The notes beneath the pieces are model-generated. The model saw only the letters and a list, made by a program, of their open reading frames with translations. It searched no databases and had not been told where the DNA came from. The position numbers and the translations under genes are program-made. DNA of 64,000 nt from Massospora cicadina (Eukaryota; Entomophthoromycota; Entomophthoromycetes; Entomophthorales; Entomophthoraceae). The stretch spans positions 124,001 to 188,000 of the forward strand of contig JAKSZP010000098.1 in assembly GCA_022478985.1 (NCBI GenBank). The letters run 5' to 3'. Shown piece by piece: positions 1 through 10,429 of this stretch (position 1 is its first letter; every line of letters starts with the position of its first letter).

Positions 1-1457
1 CCACAACGGAATCATCTGATCTTTGCACCTGTGTGCAGGCCATGCTCAGGCATGGTGTGAAGAATTGGGTTAAAGAAATTATAATTACCTGATAATCTAA
101 CAATTATTAAGCACATAATTATCAAATTTTGCTTATCTAGGTATTTAATTTGTAAAGACATATGTTTTAATATGATTTTATATAAATTCACATTATCTGA
201 AAATCTTGTGTTTAATATTTCTGAATTTTTAAACTTGAAAACCAAAGACTAAGCTGCTTATGCAACCCAAATTTTGTACAACTAATTATTTTAGTCTAAA
301 AGGAATAAATTTTTACAATATTTAATTATAAAATGTTTAATGATTGAAGGTTATCTTATATCTAAAGCTATTTTATAAACATAACTAAATATGAAAATAA
401 TTAGGTTTTAATGGGTGCCTATAAACTAAGAAGAATCACTAAACCAAATATTAAATACTAGCCTATGTGGTTTAGGAGATACAAATATAAGGTTTTACTG
501 TTTATATATATAGACATGTATTATGTATAAAGACAGGTTATGATAGCTTCTTTAGTGGTGACTAGGTAAATCTAAGTGAAATGGGCGAAATCACATTGTA
601 GCACCCCAGGACCAGAAGTATCAATTGGGGCGACTTCACACGCCAAGATATTCACCAAACAAGGATACCCAGTAGTGGCACATCTAGTTTTTGCACGAAG
701 AACAGTTTATAGATCAACAATCTTCATTCCTAAACACGTCATTTATTAATTATGTGATAATAAGCTGATAAGATTAGACTCCCCACCTCTTTAAGAACTT
801 TTGAAAAAACCCTGCTTTATATTCAGCTTTGTGGTATCTTGTAGCACTGTTAAAAATGGTTCAACTTAGTCTATAAAATTACAGAGGATGTTAATTATGA
901 GGTAAAAGCGATGTAGATGTAGCCATCTTAGCGTCAAATGTTTTATAAATCAAACCATCTCCTTGGAGAAAAGGCAAAGCACCTTAATTTAATCTAAAGT
1001 TGCCTCAACTCTACCCTAGAATTACTTGGAAAAAGTTGCATAGAGGCTTTCAGGATATATAAGTTTTGCAATTTAGTAATACTTTTATATAATGCCAGCC
1101 CTCAGTGATGGTAAAGATTTAATTATTTTATACTTCACCCTGATGTGAAGGAAGATCTGACAAAGATCCCTTGCACAACGGTAAATCCAATCTTTGGTAA
1201 GTGTCATTCAGTTATTTTCTATATATTACCCAAAAAGTACACCCTATACTTATCCACAATCAGGATTTGTACAAAAGTCTCACGAGCTCTTTGCCAAAGA
1301 AAAGGTATAAAAAACAAAATAAAAAACAATGAACAAACTCAGCATTTTTTTGTAAAGACCACCAACATGATGACTCCTATATATGCTTTAAGTTTTACGT
1401 AAGTTGTGGTCCACCTTGTTGTAATCGTTGCTGAGGCTCAATTTACAACTGCAGAGG
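1..1457. other. AT-rich DNA without a gene; right end is element B LTR sequence
   Basis: No coding region can be supported here; the short open frames have no recognisable domain and low-complexity composition. The last 150 or so bases (about 1283-1457) resemble 39.33-39.48 kb: both carry an AGCTCT core, then a GTTGTAATCGTTG-like stretch and an ACAACT run in the same order. In element C that sequence lies next to DNA matching 15.13 kb, which is the base after the A insertion. The simplest reading is that element A inserted into the 3' LTR of the minus-strand element B, and this stretch is the left part of that LTR plus older flank. The outer LTR boundary could not be placed. Confidence 0.45.
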
Positions 1458-2218
1458 TGTTGGGATTTTAATATGCCCACACTACCAAGATTAATTAATT
1501 ATAATTCATCTGCTTGTCCACTAGGGGATTCATTTCACTAGTGGATGTGGGAGATATCAATTAACTATGATAACTATTGTTTGGAGTATCATCCCAAACA
1601 AATATTAGTAATTTGCTGGGTTTTGATCCATTAGATTGCTAATGTTTTGTCAAAACTGAACCCTGATAATAAACAAGTGACTAGGTTGTCAATTTAATAT
1701 TGATTTTAATTTTTATATAGGAGACATCTTGGATTAGTCGTCAATCAACTAAGGGGTTTATGAGCCACTAGGAGAGTGATGACGCCTGTGAAAAAGCAAC
1801 TTCTGAGTAAAACATTAAGTATCACAATCTTCTATTTATGGGTAAGAGTCCCATTACCTAGACAAGTCGTCAACCTAATAAGGGAGAATCAATGGGGTTG
1901 GGTAAAGGCGTTAAAAACGCTCTTCATTTCAGCCCAGAAGAGGTGCACTGAGGTTGGCAGGAGAATATGCTTAAATCTGATGAGATAGATTTTCATTTCA
2001 TGCAATCCTGGAGAATTAATTCATCACAATTGCCGCTGTTTCCAATTGGGGCGCCAACTGAAGAGTTGGGCGCCAAAATCATTATTTTCTTGGTTTTAAA
2101 ATAAAGCAGATAGATAGATATTTACCAATAAAGGTAATTTCAGATTAAGTACTTTAATAAGTTTAGACTGTTTTGTTCTTGAGACTAGTATTAGAAGAAT
2201 AAGAGATCCTTTGTCCAT

Positions 2219-2239
2219 GGGATCATCTAGTACTAAAAA
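2219..2239 (+). mobile_element. Micro-insertion with A-tail and 17-bp target duplication
   Basis: A 21-bp segment reading GGGATCATCTAGTACTA followed by A residues. It is flanked by perfect copies of AGAGATCCTTTGTCCAT (2202-2218 and 2240-2256). The homologous place in the other LTR of the same element (14726-14743) has one copy and no insert, so the empty site is visible. A-tail plus long direct repeat is the signature of target-primed retroposition. The same 17-nt core occurs at 23839. See the finding on micro-retroposons. Confidence 0.8.
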
Positions 2240-2308
2240 AGAGATCCTTTGTCCATCATATTGTTATCTCTGAGGACTCTGCATGACAAGAAGGAAGAAG
2301 AACCACTG

Positions 2309-2370
2309 AACCTAATCCAAGGTTAAGTTTTATTTGAATAGAGAAGAACCTCTGAACCTAATTCTAGGTT
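2309..2370 (+). repeat. Hairpin pair in element A 5' LTR
   Basis: Two inverted repeats spaced about 46 bp apart: AACCTAATCCAAGGTT (2309-2324) and AACCTAATTCTAGGTT (2355-2370). The second is a perfect 6-bp stem AACCTA/TAGGTT with a 4-nt loop. Both follow an ACC-(A/T)-CTG lead-in. The 3' LTR has matching copies at 14796-14811 and 14841-14856, and related units lie after integrase and in E1 and E2. Confidence 0.6.
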
Positions 2371-2769
2371 AAATTCTACAGAAGAGGGAAGAAATCCCTA
2401 CAGATATTTCAAAAGATTATTTAAGATTAGGACAAGCACCAGTTAGCATTGGACCTAATAATCATCTTGGGTATAAGAAACTCAACTAGAGTAATAGTCT
2501 TATACTATTACTGCCCAATACATTTATTATCAACTAAACTTTTCTTTTGATGCAATCACTTTTGCAACATATTCAATTCAAGTCAGGTATTAGTTTGATA
2601 ATCTCACTGAGGAGATTAGTTTGTGCCCATGTCGGGGAGCAGTTGGGCAAGTAAGGTAAAGGGCACAGGAGTTTGCCCTGTGACATCTAAAGTCCGCAAA
2701 CGCCCCAGGGAACCCAAGGGATAGACAAACTTAACAAAAAGCCGGAGGTAACCATTTCCCCAGAAATTT

Positions 2770-3928
2770 TAGCTTGGCAAGCGCGATGCAACCAGTACAT
2801 CAATATGCCACACTCTCAACCACTTTCGTTGGTAGAACACAGAGTACGGGTATTCCTGGATGTTCAGCAGACGGCGATGTGGGAAAAGTTTTGTGGGGAT
2901 GTGCACACTCATTTCCTGAACGCGGTGTATGTCGCACCTCATTCCATGCCAAGTGGTTGACTGGATCTCGGTTTTGAAATCAAGAAAGCAGCGGATGAAG
3001 CTGCAATGGTGCGCGTTGTGTTAGACCTCCCAGACGGGCAGTGGGTCGTCAAAACTAAGCGCACCAGATGGACAAAATCAAACCAGATTTTTGTTACTTT
3101 TGACTTTCTGCCCACTACAGTCAAACGCGCCATCCTCAAACAACACCTGAAGGCTGAGCTCACATTATATGGTGAAATACAATTCTTTGAAATGCTACGC
3201 TTTACGCTGATGCCACACCTGTGCACCGGCAAAGCAATTGCAGTCCTAACCCCAGCTGAGGGGATAGCGCAATATCTAACCCAAATCCTGCACACTGCTT
3301 TTGTCACTAATGAAGGGCAAGCCACACACCTTTCAGGGTTACTATGGATAGCGCACCTCCCATCTGCGCCTATTGTGATGCGTTTGGCCACAAGGCACAC
3401 ACCTGCCCTGCCAAGGAGGGCATCACATACCAAGAGCATCCCTCAGAGGCTATGAACACCGGGGAGACTCACTATGAACTAACCGCCAATACAAAGGAGG
3501 CCTTCCCGTGGTGAGCACAAGGTTGCTACTTAGTAGTGCACCCTATATCCCCACAAGAGCGGAAGAAGGCCAAACAGGCCCACAAGGTGGCCGCCAAGGA
3601 GATGGCCAAGCTCGCCTCCACTGTCCCACCCTCCCAGCTCCATGAGAAACTTGAGACTTTCATGGCAGAAGAAACTCAAGAAACACTCAACCAATCAGAG
3701 TGGGATGCCCAAGCTGATTGGGCCACCCAAGCTAAAGCCCCATGGGCGAGTCAAACTCATTTGACCAATGTGCCTAAGCCTCAATTGGAACTGATTTGGT
3801 CTCAAATTTCCCAGCAAAAAATTCAAAAACTTTCATTGGCACACCAAAAATGCATGCACCACAAAAATCTTGTTCTGCAGCGGGAAACAAAAAGAAAAGG
3901 CAAAAGCCAACTTGAACCCGACTGCTAA
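2770..3928 (+). pseudogene. LINE ORF1 (nucleic-acid-binding protein), broken
   Basis: The L1-type ORF1 product binds element RNA. The best-preserved stretch starts near 2970 (a LG-FEIKKAADEAAMVRV run) and continues as a basic domain to about 3345. A frame change then enters the frame holding a CCHC knuckle at 3365-3406 (CAYC-DAFG-H-KAHT-C), exactly C-x2-C-x4-H-x4-C. The frame meets TGA at 3512-3514, then stays open to a stop at 3926-3928. This last part is Lys/Glu/Gln-rich, with a KKAKQAHKVAAKEMAK segment. A TGG-to-TGA change at 3512 would explain that single stop. The start codon is uncertain because the 5' part is frameshifted. What the N-terminal domain is called I cannot say. Confidence 0.75.
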
Positions 3929-4044
3929 AGCTACCCATTCTTCCAACTACGTTGCATCACATACCTAAGGTGCCAAAAAGCGCCGTGGAGAACAAAAAGA
4001 AGGCTGAAGGGCTTGGGTGCCCTTCCCCTCGCACCTAAGGTGTT

Positions 4045-4783
4045 ATGGGAGGAGCCTTTACTTTAGGGATGTTAAACATTGCTGGACTTAAGGCCTCGCC
4101 ATCCAAGGCTAGGAAACTGAGCTTTTACAAAAGATAATTTACCTGTGGACATCCTGGCCATCCAGGAGTCCCACTGGCCATGCGGTTCTGAGGAAACATG
4201 GAAATTCATGCTCCTCCCTTCCCTATCCTTCTGGTCCAAGCACTGTGGGGTGCTTATTAGACAAAACAATACTTTAAACTTACTATTATCTGAATCCTTC
4301 CTTAGCGGCCACATCCTTGTTGTCAATTTTTTGTGGGCTGACATATTGCACGCTATCATCAACATTTATGCCCTGACCTGTGCACGAGAATGTCAGGAAT
4401 TTTTCTTGTCAGTCAAATCCCTTCCATTACCCAGACCCTTTCATCATTGGCGACATGAACTGTTGGTTGAACCCATCCACCGACCACTGGCCTTCCTCAT
4501 CTTCCCTGCCACAGAGACACGTAGAATACACGTCCTCAAGGCCACCTTAGGTTTGATCAACACGCTACTGCATCATGATCCACTTCCTGAAAACATGTCA
4601 CGCCCCCACGTCCACAACGGCCAGTTAAGGTCCATGTCCTACATTGACCTTATCCTTGCGCCGAAGAAATTTTGTGCCCAAATTTCCCATTTCACCATAA
4701 TGAAGATCGATTTCTCCAATCACAAATTTGTTTCAATTTACTTCCGCATACCCAACCCCATTGCTTGGGCTCCAAATTGGTGA
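4045..4783 (+). pseudogene. LINE ORF2, APE-type endonuclease domain, broken
   Basis: ORF2 probably starts at the ATG at 4045, because the next residues run GGAFTLGMLNIAGL, the usual opening of an APE-type endonuclease. A one-base shift near 4125 moves to the frame with ILAIQESHW, which carries the catalytic Glu. A GDMNC motif is visible near 4450 in another frame, so a second shift lies just before it. SMSYIDL follows near 4630. The final SDH motif reads SNH at 4715-4723: the aspartate that partners the catalytic histidine is replaced by Asn, a one-base change. The domain would have nicked target DNA. It is now inactive both by frameshift and by this substitution. Confidence 0.85.
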
Positions 4784-5317
4784 AAACTCTTACCAGCTAA
4801 ATTCGCGTCGCCACAATTTTCCTCATGGATGGAATCAGTGACCATGGCTCCAGAGTTTATCGCACCATTTTGCGCTGATCCAATTTACACCTGGTTGGCT
4901 TTCAAGGCAGACACAATCTGCCAGGCTCGCCACCTGTCCTCCCGACATTCACAATCTGCCTCTGCAGTCATCTCACGTGCTCTGGCAGAGCTGGCCCACC
5001 TGGAGTCCAACGTCCCAGCCAAGGGCTACAGCCCTGCTTGGGGCTGCAAGTGGGCGGAAGTAGCCGCCCACCTCAGCATGCTTGAATGGCAATACAAGCA
5101 TTAGGTTTGTGTTCAGTACAGAGCTAAACACATTACAGTGGGCGACACAAACTTCAATTACTTTTTTCAAAAATCCTTTGCACTGCGCCAGAGCTTGGCC
5201 TGTACACAGGTGCTAAGGCCAGACAATTCCATAGCAGATATGCCAGCCAAAGTAGCAATAGAGATACAAAATTATTACTCCGAATTGTACTAATCCAAAA
5301 CAATTCCACCAGCCAAA
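4784..5317 (+). pseudogene. LINE ORF2, linker between endonuclease and RT, broken
   Basis: This part of ORF2 joins endonuclease to RT. An open stretch at 4829-5104 reads like a helical linker (FIAPFCADPIYTWLAFKADT, then a Ser/Ala-rich helix). It stops at 5102-5104 and resumes, with several stops and frame changes, until the RT frame opens at 5318. I recognise no domain. It is assigned to ORF2 by position and by continuing coding character, not by motif. Confidence 0.6.
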
Positions 5318-6244
5318 ATGGCGAATTTTCTCGATAGCACACACATCTGCACCATTTCCTGTTTCCTGGAGTTAATGAAGTTGATTACTCCAGATGAACT
5401 CTGGTCCGCCATCTGTGGTGCACCAAATAGGAAATACCCTGGCACTGATGGCATTCCTTATGAGTTCTACAAGAAGTACTTCAAATATTTATCCCCACTG
5501 TTGCTTGCCTCTCTTATCCAGAGCCTTTTGGAAACGCGCCTCCTACCAGGAGGGCAAGAGGCCTACACCATTACACTCTTCAAAAAAGGGGATAAGCTAA
5601 ACCTGGCCAACTGGCGCCCCATTTCTCTAACAAACACAGACACCAAAATTTTAACAAAAATCATGGCTAACCATTTAGGGATTGTAGCATCTGCCACCAT
5701 CTCCCCAGAACAATTCAGTTTCATACCCAGAAGGTCGATTTGGGACAGCGTGCACTCTGTGGCTAATGCATGCCAGTCCACAGCCTCTGGGGCACTTGTA
5801 TTTTTGGACCAACAGAAGGCCTATGATAGAGTAAACTGGGAATACCTCAGGGCCTGCCTCCATCAATTCCGCTTGCCCCCTCGCTTCATCAACTGAGTGA
5901 TGCTGCTCATTAAAACTGCAATAATGGAAGAGCGTGGCCCTGGCTTCCTAATGGAAGTAGTCCATCCTCAAAGGGGCTTACAACAAGGGGACCCCCTTAG
6001 CCCACTCTTATTCAACTTCAGCCTTGACCCACTACTTCGAAAAGTGAATGCCCAACTCACTGGGGTTCATGTACCAGGCCAAGCCCCAGTCAAGATGATG
6101 GCGTTTGCAGATGACTGTGTAGTTGGGGTATCTAATAATAAAGATGCACGCGCGCTTGAAGCTCTCATCCAGGAGTACTCCTGGGTAAGTAATGGTGCAC
6201 TGAACACCTTTATAACCGAAATCATTCTCCTTGGTCAGTATCAA
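5318..6244 (+). pseudogene. LINE ORF2, reverse transcriptase domain
   Basis: Clear non-LTR RT. In order: PGTDGIPYEFYKKYF, LFKKGDKLNLANWRPISL, KILTKIMANHL, PEQFSFIP-RRSI, LDQQKAYDRVNWEYL (motif A with catalytic Asp), then after one TGA at 5894-5896 RGLQQGDPLSPLLFNFSLDP (motif B) and MAFADDCVV with FADD at 6104-6115 (motif C). All catalytic aspartates are present; the only lesion in this part is the TGA, which fits TGG changed to TGA. The FADD box, fingers order and position after an APE endonuclease place it in the L1-type group. The RT would copy the element RNA onto nicked DNA. Confidence 0.93.
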
Positions 6245-7695
6245 ACCTGCTGGGCCCCAGCGACCAGTGCCCAGCCCGGCCCATCTGCTCGCACACGTGC
6301 TCGCCCTCCCTGCTCACCCCACACCGCCCCACTTGTGTCCCCTTTGTGCCGCGCCCTACCGTTGGACTGTTCCGCCATTTGGGGGTGTGGTTGGAGGCAG
6401 ATAGGTATGCCTCAATGGTGATGGAAAGCCATATCATGGACAATGTGATGAAGCGCATCGCCTTTCTCAGAGCCCACCCTACTTCCCTTACAGGCAGGGT
6501 TGCATTACCAACTCTATGCTCCTCTCCAAAGTTTGATTTGGGGCCCACGCCATCGCCTTCTCCCAGGTTTCTTCAAGACACTGTTTGCCCTTTTGCAAGG
6601 GTGACTTTGGTTGAGCAGCCCACCGCCAGTGCGACTTGAGGTCATGTTTGGCCCTTGCCATAGTGGTGGCATGGGCCTGCTCAACTTTGAGGCCCATGCT
6701 GCAAAGATCCTAGGCACCTGGATTGCGGCTTTTACCATTCCTATACTCATGACACAACACTGGTCCCGCACAGCCCGCTCCAACTTCTCCTATGCCCTGG
6801 GCCTTACCAATCTGTCGCACCCTCACTCTTTGATGATATATCTGGCTTCCCACCCTTTGGCTGCAAGTCCCCATGGAACTGCACCCCACTTCAAACGAAT
6901 CCTCCTCTCCATGTGGAGCGCTGAGTAAAGAAATTTATTTGTGGACACACTGCCCAGAGGGGGCTTCCTCTCCTCGGTTCACACAGGAGGTACAGGGACT
7001 ACCCATTCTGGACGGCTTGATACCAAAAAGCCCCATGTCCTTTCCAGGGTGGACTACCTGGACACTATGGACATCCCTTATTCCCCTGAAACCCAGAAGA
7101 CAATCTGGAAATACGCCCACCACCCTCTTCTGCAGCCTCATATCCATTCCCATGTGTGGCGCTGCTTGAGGCAGGTGTACCATACTACTGAGCGCTCTAA
7201 CGCTTTACACTCATCCTGTGCCGTGCGTGGCCAGTATAGAACGCTGTTTTACCGGCTGGAGAAGTGCCCTACCTCTAAAGCGATATGGCGTGAGGTGCAA
7301 CGTCTGCTATGCCAGGATCAGGCTCATCCCTTTAGTTTGTCTAGGGATATGTTTGCTTTATCTATGGTCTCCCCTTTTCCACCCTTCCTCCATGCTTGGG
7401 TGATCATAATCGCCATGTGAAATATCCACACGATTGTCTTGGATGCCATCGCAGGCTTCACCCCCACCCTCCCAGAAGCTGTCCACCAGTTCCAGTCCCA
7501 CTTAGTGGACCACTTTCAAGCGTGGTTGTTTGGATACCTCCCACCGCGTCGCCGTCAGTTGGTCTACTCCTGGTTCCTGGTTTGGTTCATCAACTCTGAC
7601 CCCTTCCTCCACACGTGCTCAATCGTGGTTCCAGCCCCTTTACACGTTCCCCCTCCTCACAGTAGTGGCGTTCCCGCTGGCAATAGAAGATAGCA
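6245..7695 (+). pseudogene. LINE ORF2, C-terminal region with decayed cysteine knuckle
   Basis: After RT the protein continues through several frames, for example FRHLGVWLEADRYASMVMES (from about 6369), the PCHSGGMGLLNFEAHAAKIL stretch (from about 6653) and a frame at 6941-7420. The last holds the usual C-terminal LINE zinc motif near 7217-7267. Its four ligand positions now read C, R, Y, C (TGT 7217, CGT 7226, TAC 7250, TGC 7265) with spacing x2, x7, x4. Each lost ligand needs one transition (TGT to CGT, CAC to TAC). CPTSKAIWREV follows, typical just after this motif. Coding character fades near 7690. Confidence 0.75.
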
Positions 7696-7793
7696 AAAGC
7701 TTCTCTGGGGCGCCCCCCTGTTACTAAGTTTCATTTTCTTTGGGTCTTATCGGAAGTGTCTGTCCCCTGGTCAGCCTTCTCCACAATAGATAA

Positions 7794-7813
7794 AATACAT
7801 TTATTATCAACTA
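7794..7813 (+). repeat. Target-site duplication of the LINE (right copy)
   Basis: AATACATTTATTATCAACTA, identical to 2517-2536. The single-copy equivalent in the other LTR is at 15004-15023 (one mismatch region). A 20-bp duplication is long but within the range of target-primed LINE integration. Confidence 0.92.
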
Positions 7814-7920
7814 TTCAGACAACGCACATACAAGGAAACTGTGCAGTTAATCAAGGGAGATGAAGCAAGCTACTATCAGAAAAGAGTAAATGACTCCCAA
7901 AGATTTAATATACGGTGCTC
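7814..7920 (+). repeat. Element A 5' LTR, second part
   Basis: Matches 15024-15120 (TTCAGACAACGCACATAC against TTTAAGACTGCGCACATAC and onward through TACTATCAGAAAAGAGTAAA). It ends TTTAATA at 7920, a decayed form of the ACA end seen in sister LTRs, and is followed two bases later by the primer-binding motif. Confidence 0.8.
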
Positions 7921-7922
7921 AC

Positions 7923-7940
7923 TACAGGGGGTAGTTGAGT
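7923..7940 (+). promoter_or_regulatory. Primer binding site of element A
   Basis: CGGTGCTCACTACAGGGG, two bases after the LTR end. The same motif follows LTR ends in I (TGGTGCTCACTACAAGGG at 42593) and, on the minus strand, E2 (TGGTGCTCTTTACAAGGG at 56181-56198) and E1. It primes minus-strand cDNA synthesis. I cannot name the primer tRNA; no standard plant or fungal initiator-Met pattern fits. Confidence 0.65.
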
Positions 7941-8439
7941 TTTAAGCCATATTAAATAAGAAGATCATATCAACCATGTTTTAAAAGAATGAACTACAAA
8001 AATTTTGGATAGAACATGAGGCCGTCAGTAAGAACGTGCTCAACTTGGAATCACAGGCTGATTTCACTACTTTAGAAGAACTGGTGGTGAAAGACAAAGA
8101 AGAGTTTGAGCAGTTGAAAAATCAACAATTACTTCTGTGAAAAGTCACCTCCTTGCAGCGCAAGGAGGGTTAATTAATTAGTGAAGTATTATTTCAGAAG
8201 GCAGAGAAAGAGGCGGATCAAGAATGGGTACACTAGATTAACAAGATATATCACAATTATATAAACACATATGAACAGAAGAATTACAAATGTGATTTCG
8301 CGCAAATGGAGGAAGAAGAAGCTGACAATAACACACATGAAACTCCACACAGGAAGGGTCAACCACCCAGAAATATGCCTGTGTACTTGAAAAAATTTCA
8401 AAAATGACCCTAAAGTTACTCCTATAGCCAATTAAGCTG
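7941..8439 (+). pseudogene. Element A leader and N-terminal gag remnant
   Basis: Sequence between primer site and the recognisable gag core. Short runs of acidic, Glu/Lys/Gln-rich coding character appear (for example around 8035-8110) but stops interrupt every frame. It probably held the gag start. No motif can be named. Confidence 0.4.
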
Positions 8440-9235
8440 TTGAGCAAGAATCCCCTGCCAGTGGAGGCACAGATGAATTTTGGAGTAAACCAAGATTAAC
8501 CACATTCCATCAGGACAACGTCACTGCATTTTTCCAATTATTTGAGATGACAATGTTTGGATTTAGTGTGCAACAAAAGGCTGTGACTGCAATGAACTGC
8601 CTGGGCACCAATAATCAGAATATGGTGTTGCCTCATCTGAATGAGGACAATTGGTCTTATAATGAGGCCAAGGAAGCCAATATTATAGAATCTGGAAGCC
8701 CTATGTGGATGTCTAATAGCAAGCAGGAATTTATGAGCATATAATTCCGAAAAGATGAGACTCTAGCAGACTTTGTAAACCAATTCTAACAGGAATTGAA
8801 GGTTCTGGATGGCGCAAAAGTGTTATTAGATTTTGATGCACAAATTTTTGAAGCAAGAAGTGCTTCAGCCCTATTGGGATTTGCACTGAACAATGTCTTC
8901 AGCACTAGTGACTCAGATGTCCACTTCTCTGATGGTGGATCATCTAAAAATTCTGGAGCGACCTTAAAAGCACCCAACTGAGCCTTCAAAGTTATTCAGA
9001 TTTGATCCCAAAATACTGTAAAAATTGCTGGGGCGAATAAGGAGCAACAGAATTGAGTCATTGTGGGAAACAAGCCCAAAGTACTAAAACGAGCATACAT
9101 GATGCAGATCTGCTGCCGCCAATGTGGGAGACCTGGGTATTTGGCCGCTCAATTAGGGAGCAAGAAAGCAAAGGATCAAGTTACTCTTATCTAGATGAAA
9201 AAGAAGGAAATTAGTCAAGAGACACAATAAGGGCC
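8440..9235 (+). pseudogene. Element A gag (capsid and zinc knuckle), broken
   Basis: Gag would form the particle and bind element RNA. The frame at 8547-8744 (TMFGFSVQQKAVTAMNCL onward) and that at 8796-8981 (KVLDGAKVLLDFDAQIFEAR) align with the gag of B (YGAKVLGHYDAQIAF), C, F and G. A knuckle lies near 9111-9155: CCRQC-GRPG-Y-LAAQ-L. The histidine reads Tyr and the last cysteine Leu, so two of four zinc ligands are lost. Stops at 8742 and after 8788 separate the pieces. Family assignment rests on the shared gag block and on the protease directly after. Confidence 0.7.
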
Positions 9236-9589
9236 TTTGGTCTAAAAAGGAACAATCTGGCACTGCGGACAAACTTGTTTCACCCAATCTTTTGAATGAT
9301 GATTTAGATATTTATGAACTGTTTGTAGATGATGAAACACCTGACCCACTCTATCAGGCTATTACTTTGGACGTGAACGCCATTATATAAGCCAAAACAG
9401 AGGGGTTCAACCCCAAAATTGTGAAAGAAGTGGCTTGGCTGTACGCTCATCAACTAGCAGAAAAGATTAGATCCGCTGAGAACCTAAAGGAATTTCTCAA
9501 CATGAGATTAGATAAGGCTAATGTATCTCTCCACATTAGCGTGAGCAAGGAATCTTTACCTGATTTAACATGCAATTAATTCATACTCT

Positions 9590-9945
9590 CAATTTTACAA
9601 ATAATGCCGCTATTCACTTAGTAAATACCCTATTACAATACACTGATTGATCTTTGCGGGTATCATAGTTAACTGAGTGAGAGTGCAGGTACGAATCAAC
9701 AATGGAGACCCATCAATATCGTTTTGACCAAATTGGTGAAAAATGGAGATTTCGAAGATCTAGAACACTGGAAGCAATATGGAATGCTCAGGCCAAATAT
9801 TACAATATCCTGTAAAGCCTAAAGTGCACTATTACTCCATTTTGATAGCTTGTGGTATCAGCTCCTGCCATAGCGTTGACTAATCATAATTACGACATAC
9901 TTATTGTAAAGGATCCTTTGAGAATATATGGAGTGTAATTTAGTT
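9590..9945 (+). pseudogene. Element A aspartic protease, broken
   Basis: Retroviral-type aspartic protease that would cut the gag-pol polyprotein. A PINIVLTKLVKN segment near 9710-9745 matches TPINIVSTKLVKK in G and APINIISHKIVKR in C. In those elements it lies just after the active-site D-x-G. The active site itself is lost in A. The C-terminal block APAIALTNHNYDILI (from 9861) matches the same block in B, C, G and I. Frames change at least twice. Confidence 0.65.
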
Positions 9946-9989
9946 TAAAGAGAATACCCTGAAAATTTTGGCCAAAAGCTGCCTTGGTA

Positions 9990-10410
9990 TATCAGCAGGA
10001 AGGGGAACAGCCGATGACAAAGAAGAGTAATTTTGTAAACCTGATTCACAATGCCAGCATTGTTCCCATCAAGTACAAGTTGGTTGGATAAAAACAAAGT
10101 AAAATACTGAAAGATATCCTGTTGATTGTGGGATACCATGAGAACAAAAATGATGAACACTATAACACCAGTAATGAAAATAATTGTTAACACAAGTTTA
10201 CATTTGAAATTCAATAGCAGTTATATGGTGAAGTCAACAGCTTGAGGGAGAAAATCAAGCATTAAGCATGGGTAGCACTGGGGATTATTATGCCAGGACA
10301 CCAAGAAATTTAATGTGCTACTGGCTAATATGGGAGAAAAAACCAATGAAAATAGAAAGAAAAAATCAAGTTATCTCGTTTCTACATTTGATCCTAATGG
10401 CAGAGATCAA
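9990..10410 (+). pseudogene. Element A dUTPase-like domain, degenerate
   Basis: Between protease and RT. VNLIHNASIVPIKYKLVG (from 10038) matches G VNLACKDGVVPIEYIKARSK. Then come IIVNTSLHLKF and QLYGEV (matching the LEGLYGEV turn of G), GIIMPGHQEI near 10280-10310 and NVLLANMGEKTNEN in the next frame. The order and the G-I-I-x-P-G-x-x-E-I block mirror the dUTPase fold (I/V-P-x-G, L-P-x-G-x-Y-G, then G-V-I-D-x-x-Y-x-G-E-I). The position of the catalytic aspartate is Met here. The reading is frameshifted and weak on its own; it is supported by the clearer copies in B, G and I. Confidence 0.5.
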
Positions 10411-10429
10411 TAAATTTCATGACTTTGAT

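Larger units (their letters stand above)
1458..2536 (+). repeat. Element A 5' LTR, first part (split by LINE)
   Basis: Begins TGTTGGGATTTT and matches 13981-15023 over its whole length, with scattered substitutions and small indels. The LTR continues after the LINE at 7814-7920. Removing the LINE and one copy of the target duplication gives an LTR near 1.19 kb, close to the 1.14-kb 3' LTR. It contains a tiny inserted segment (2219-2239) absent from the 3' LTR and two small hairpins. The start is placed at TGT because the partner copy also begins TGTTGGG directly after a purine-rich tract. Confidence 0.85.
2537..7793 (+). mobile_element. L1-type LINE, apparently full length, inactive
   Basis: Non-LTR retrotransposon inserted in the element A LTR and bounded by the 20-bp duplication AATACATTTATTATCAACTA (2517-2536 and 7794-7813). 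The paired LTR at 15004-15023 shows the unfilled site. Order: about 240 bp leader, ORF1 with a CCHC knuckle, ORF2 with APE-type endonuclease, reverse transcriptase and a C-terminal cysteine motif, then a short 3' end (ACAATAGATAA) with no long poly(A). Length and order fit a full-length L1-type element. Several frameshifts, a TGA inside RT and an endonuclease substitution show it is dead. By eye it is clearly more GC-rich than its surroundings. Confidence 0.92.

Noticed and set aside
2939..3439. 166-codon open frame on the minus strand
   Set aside because: It lies opposite LINE ORF1, whose plus frames hold the CCHC knuckle and coding character; the minus frame is a shadow of it.
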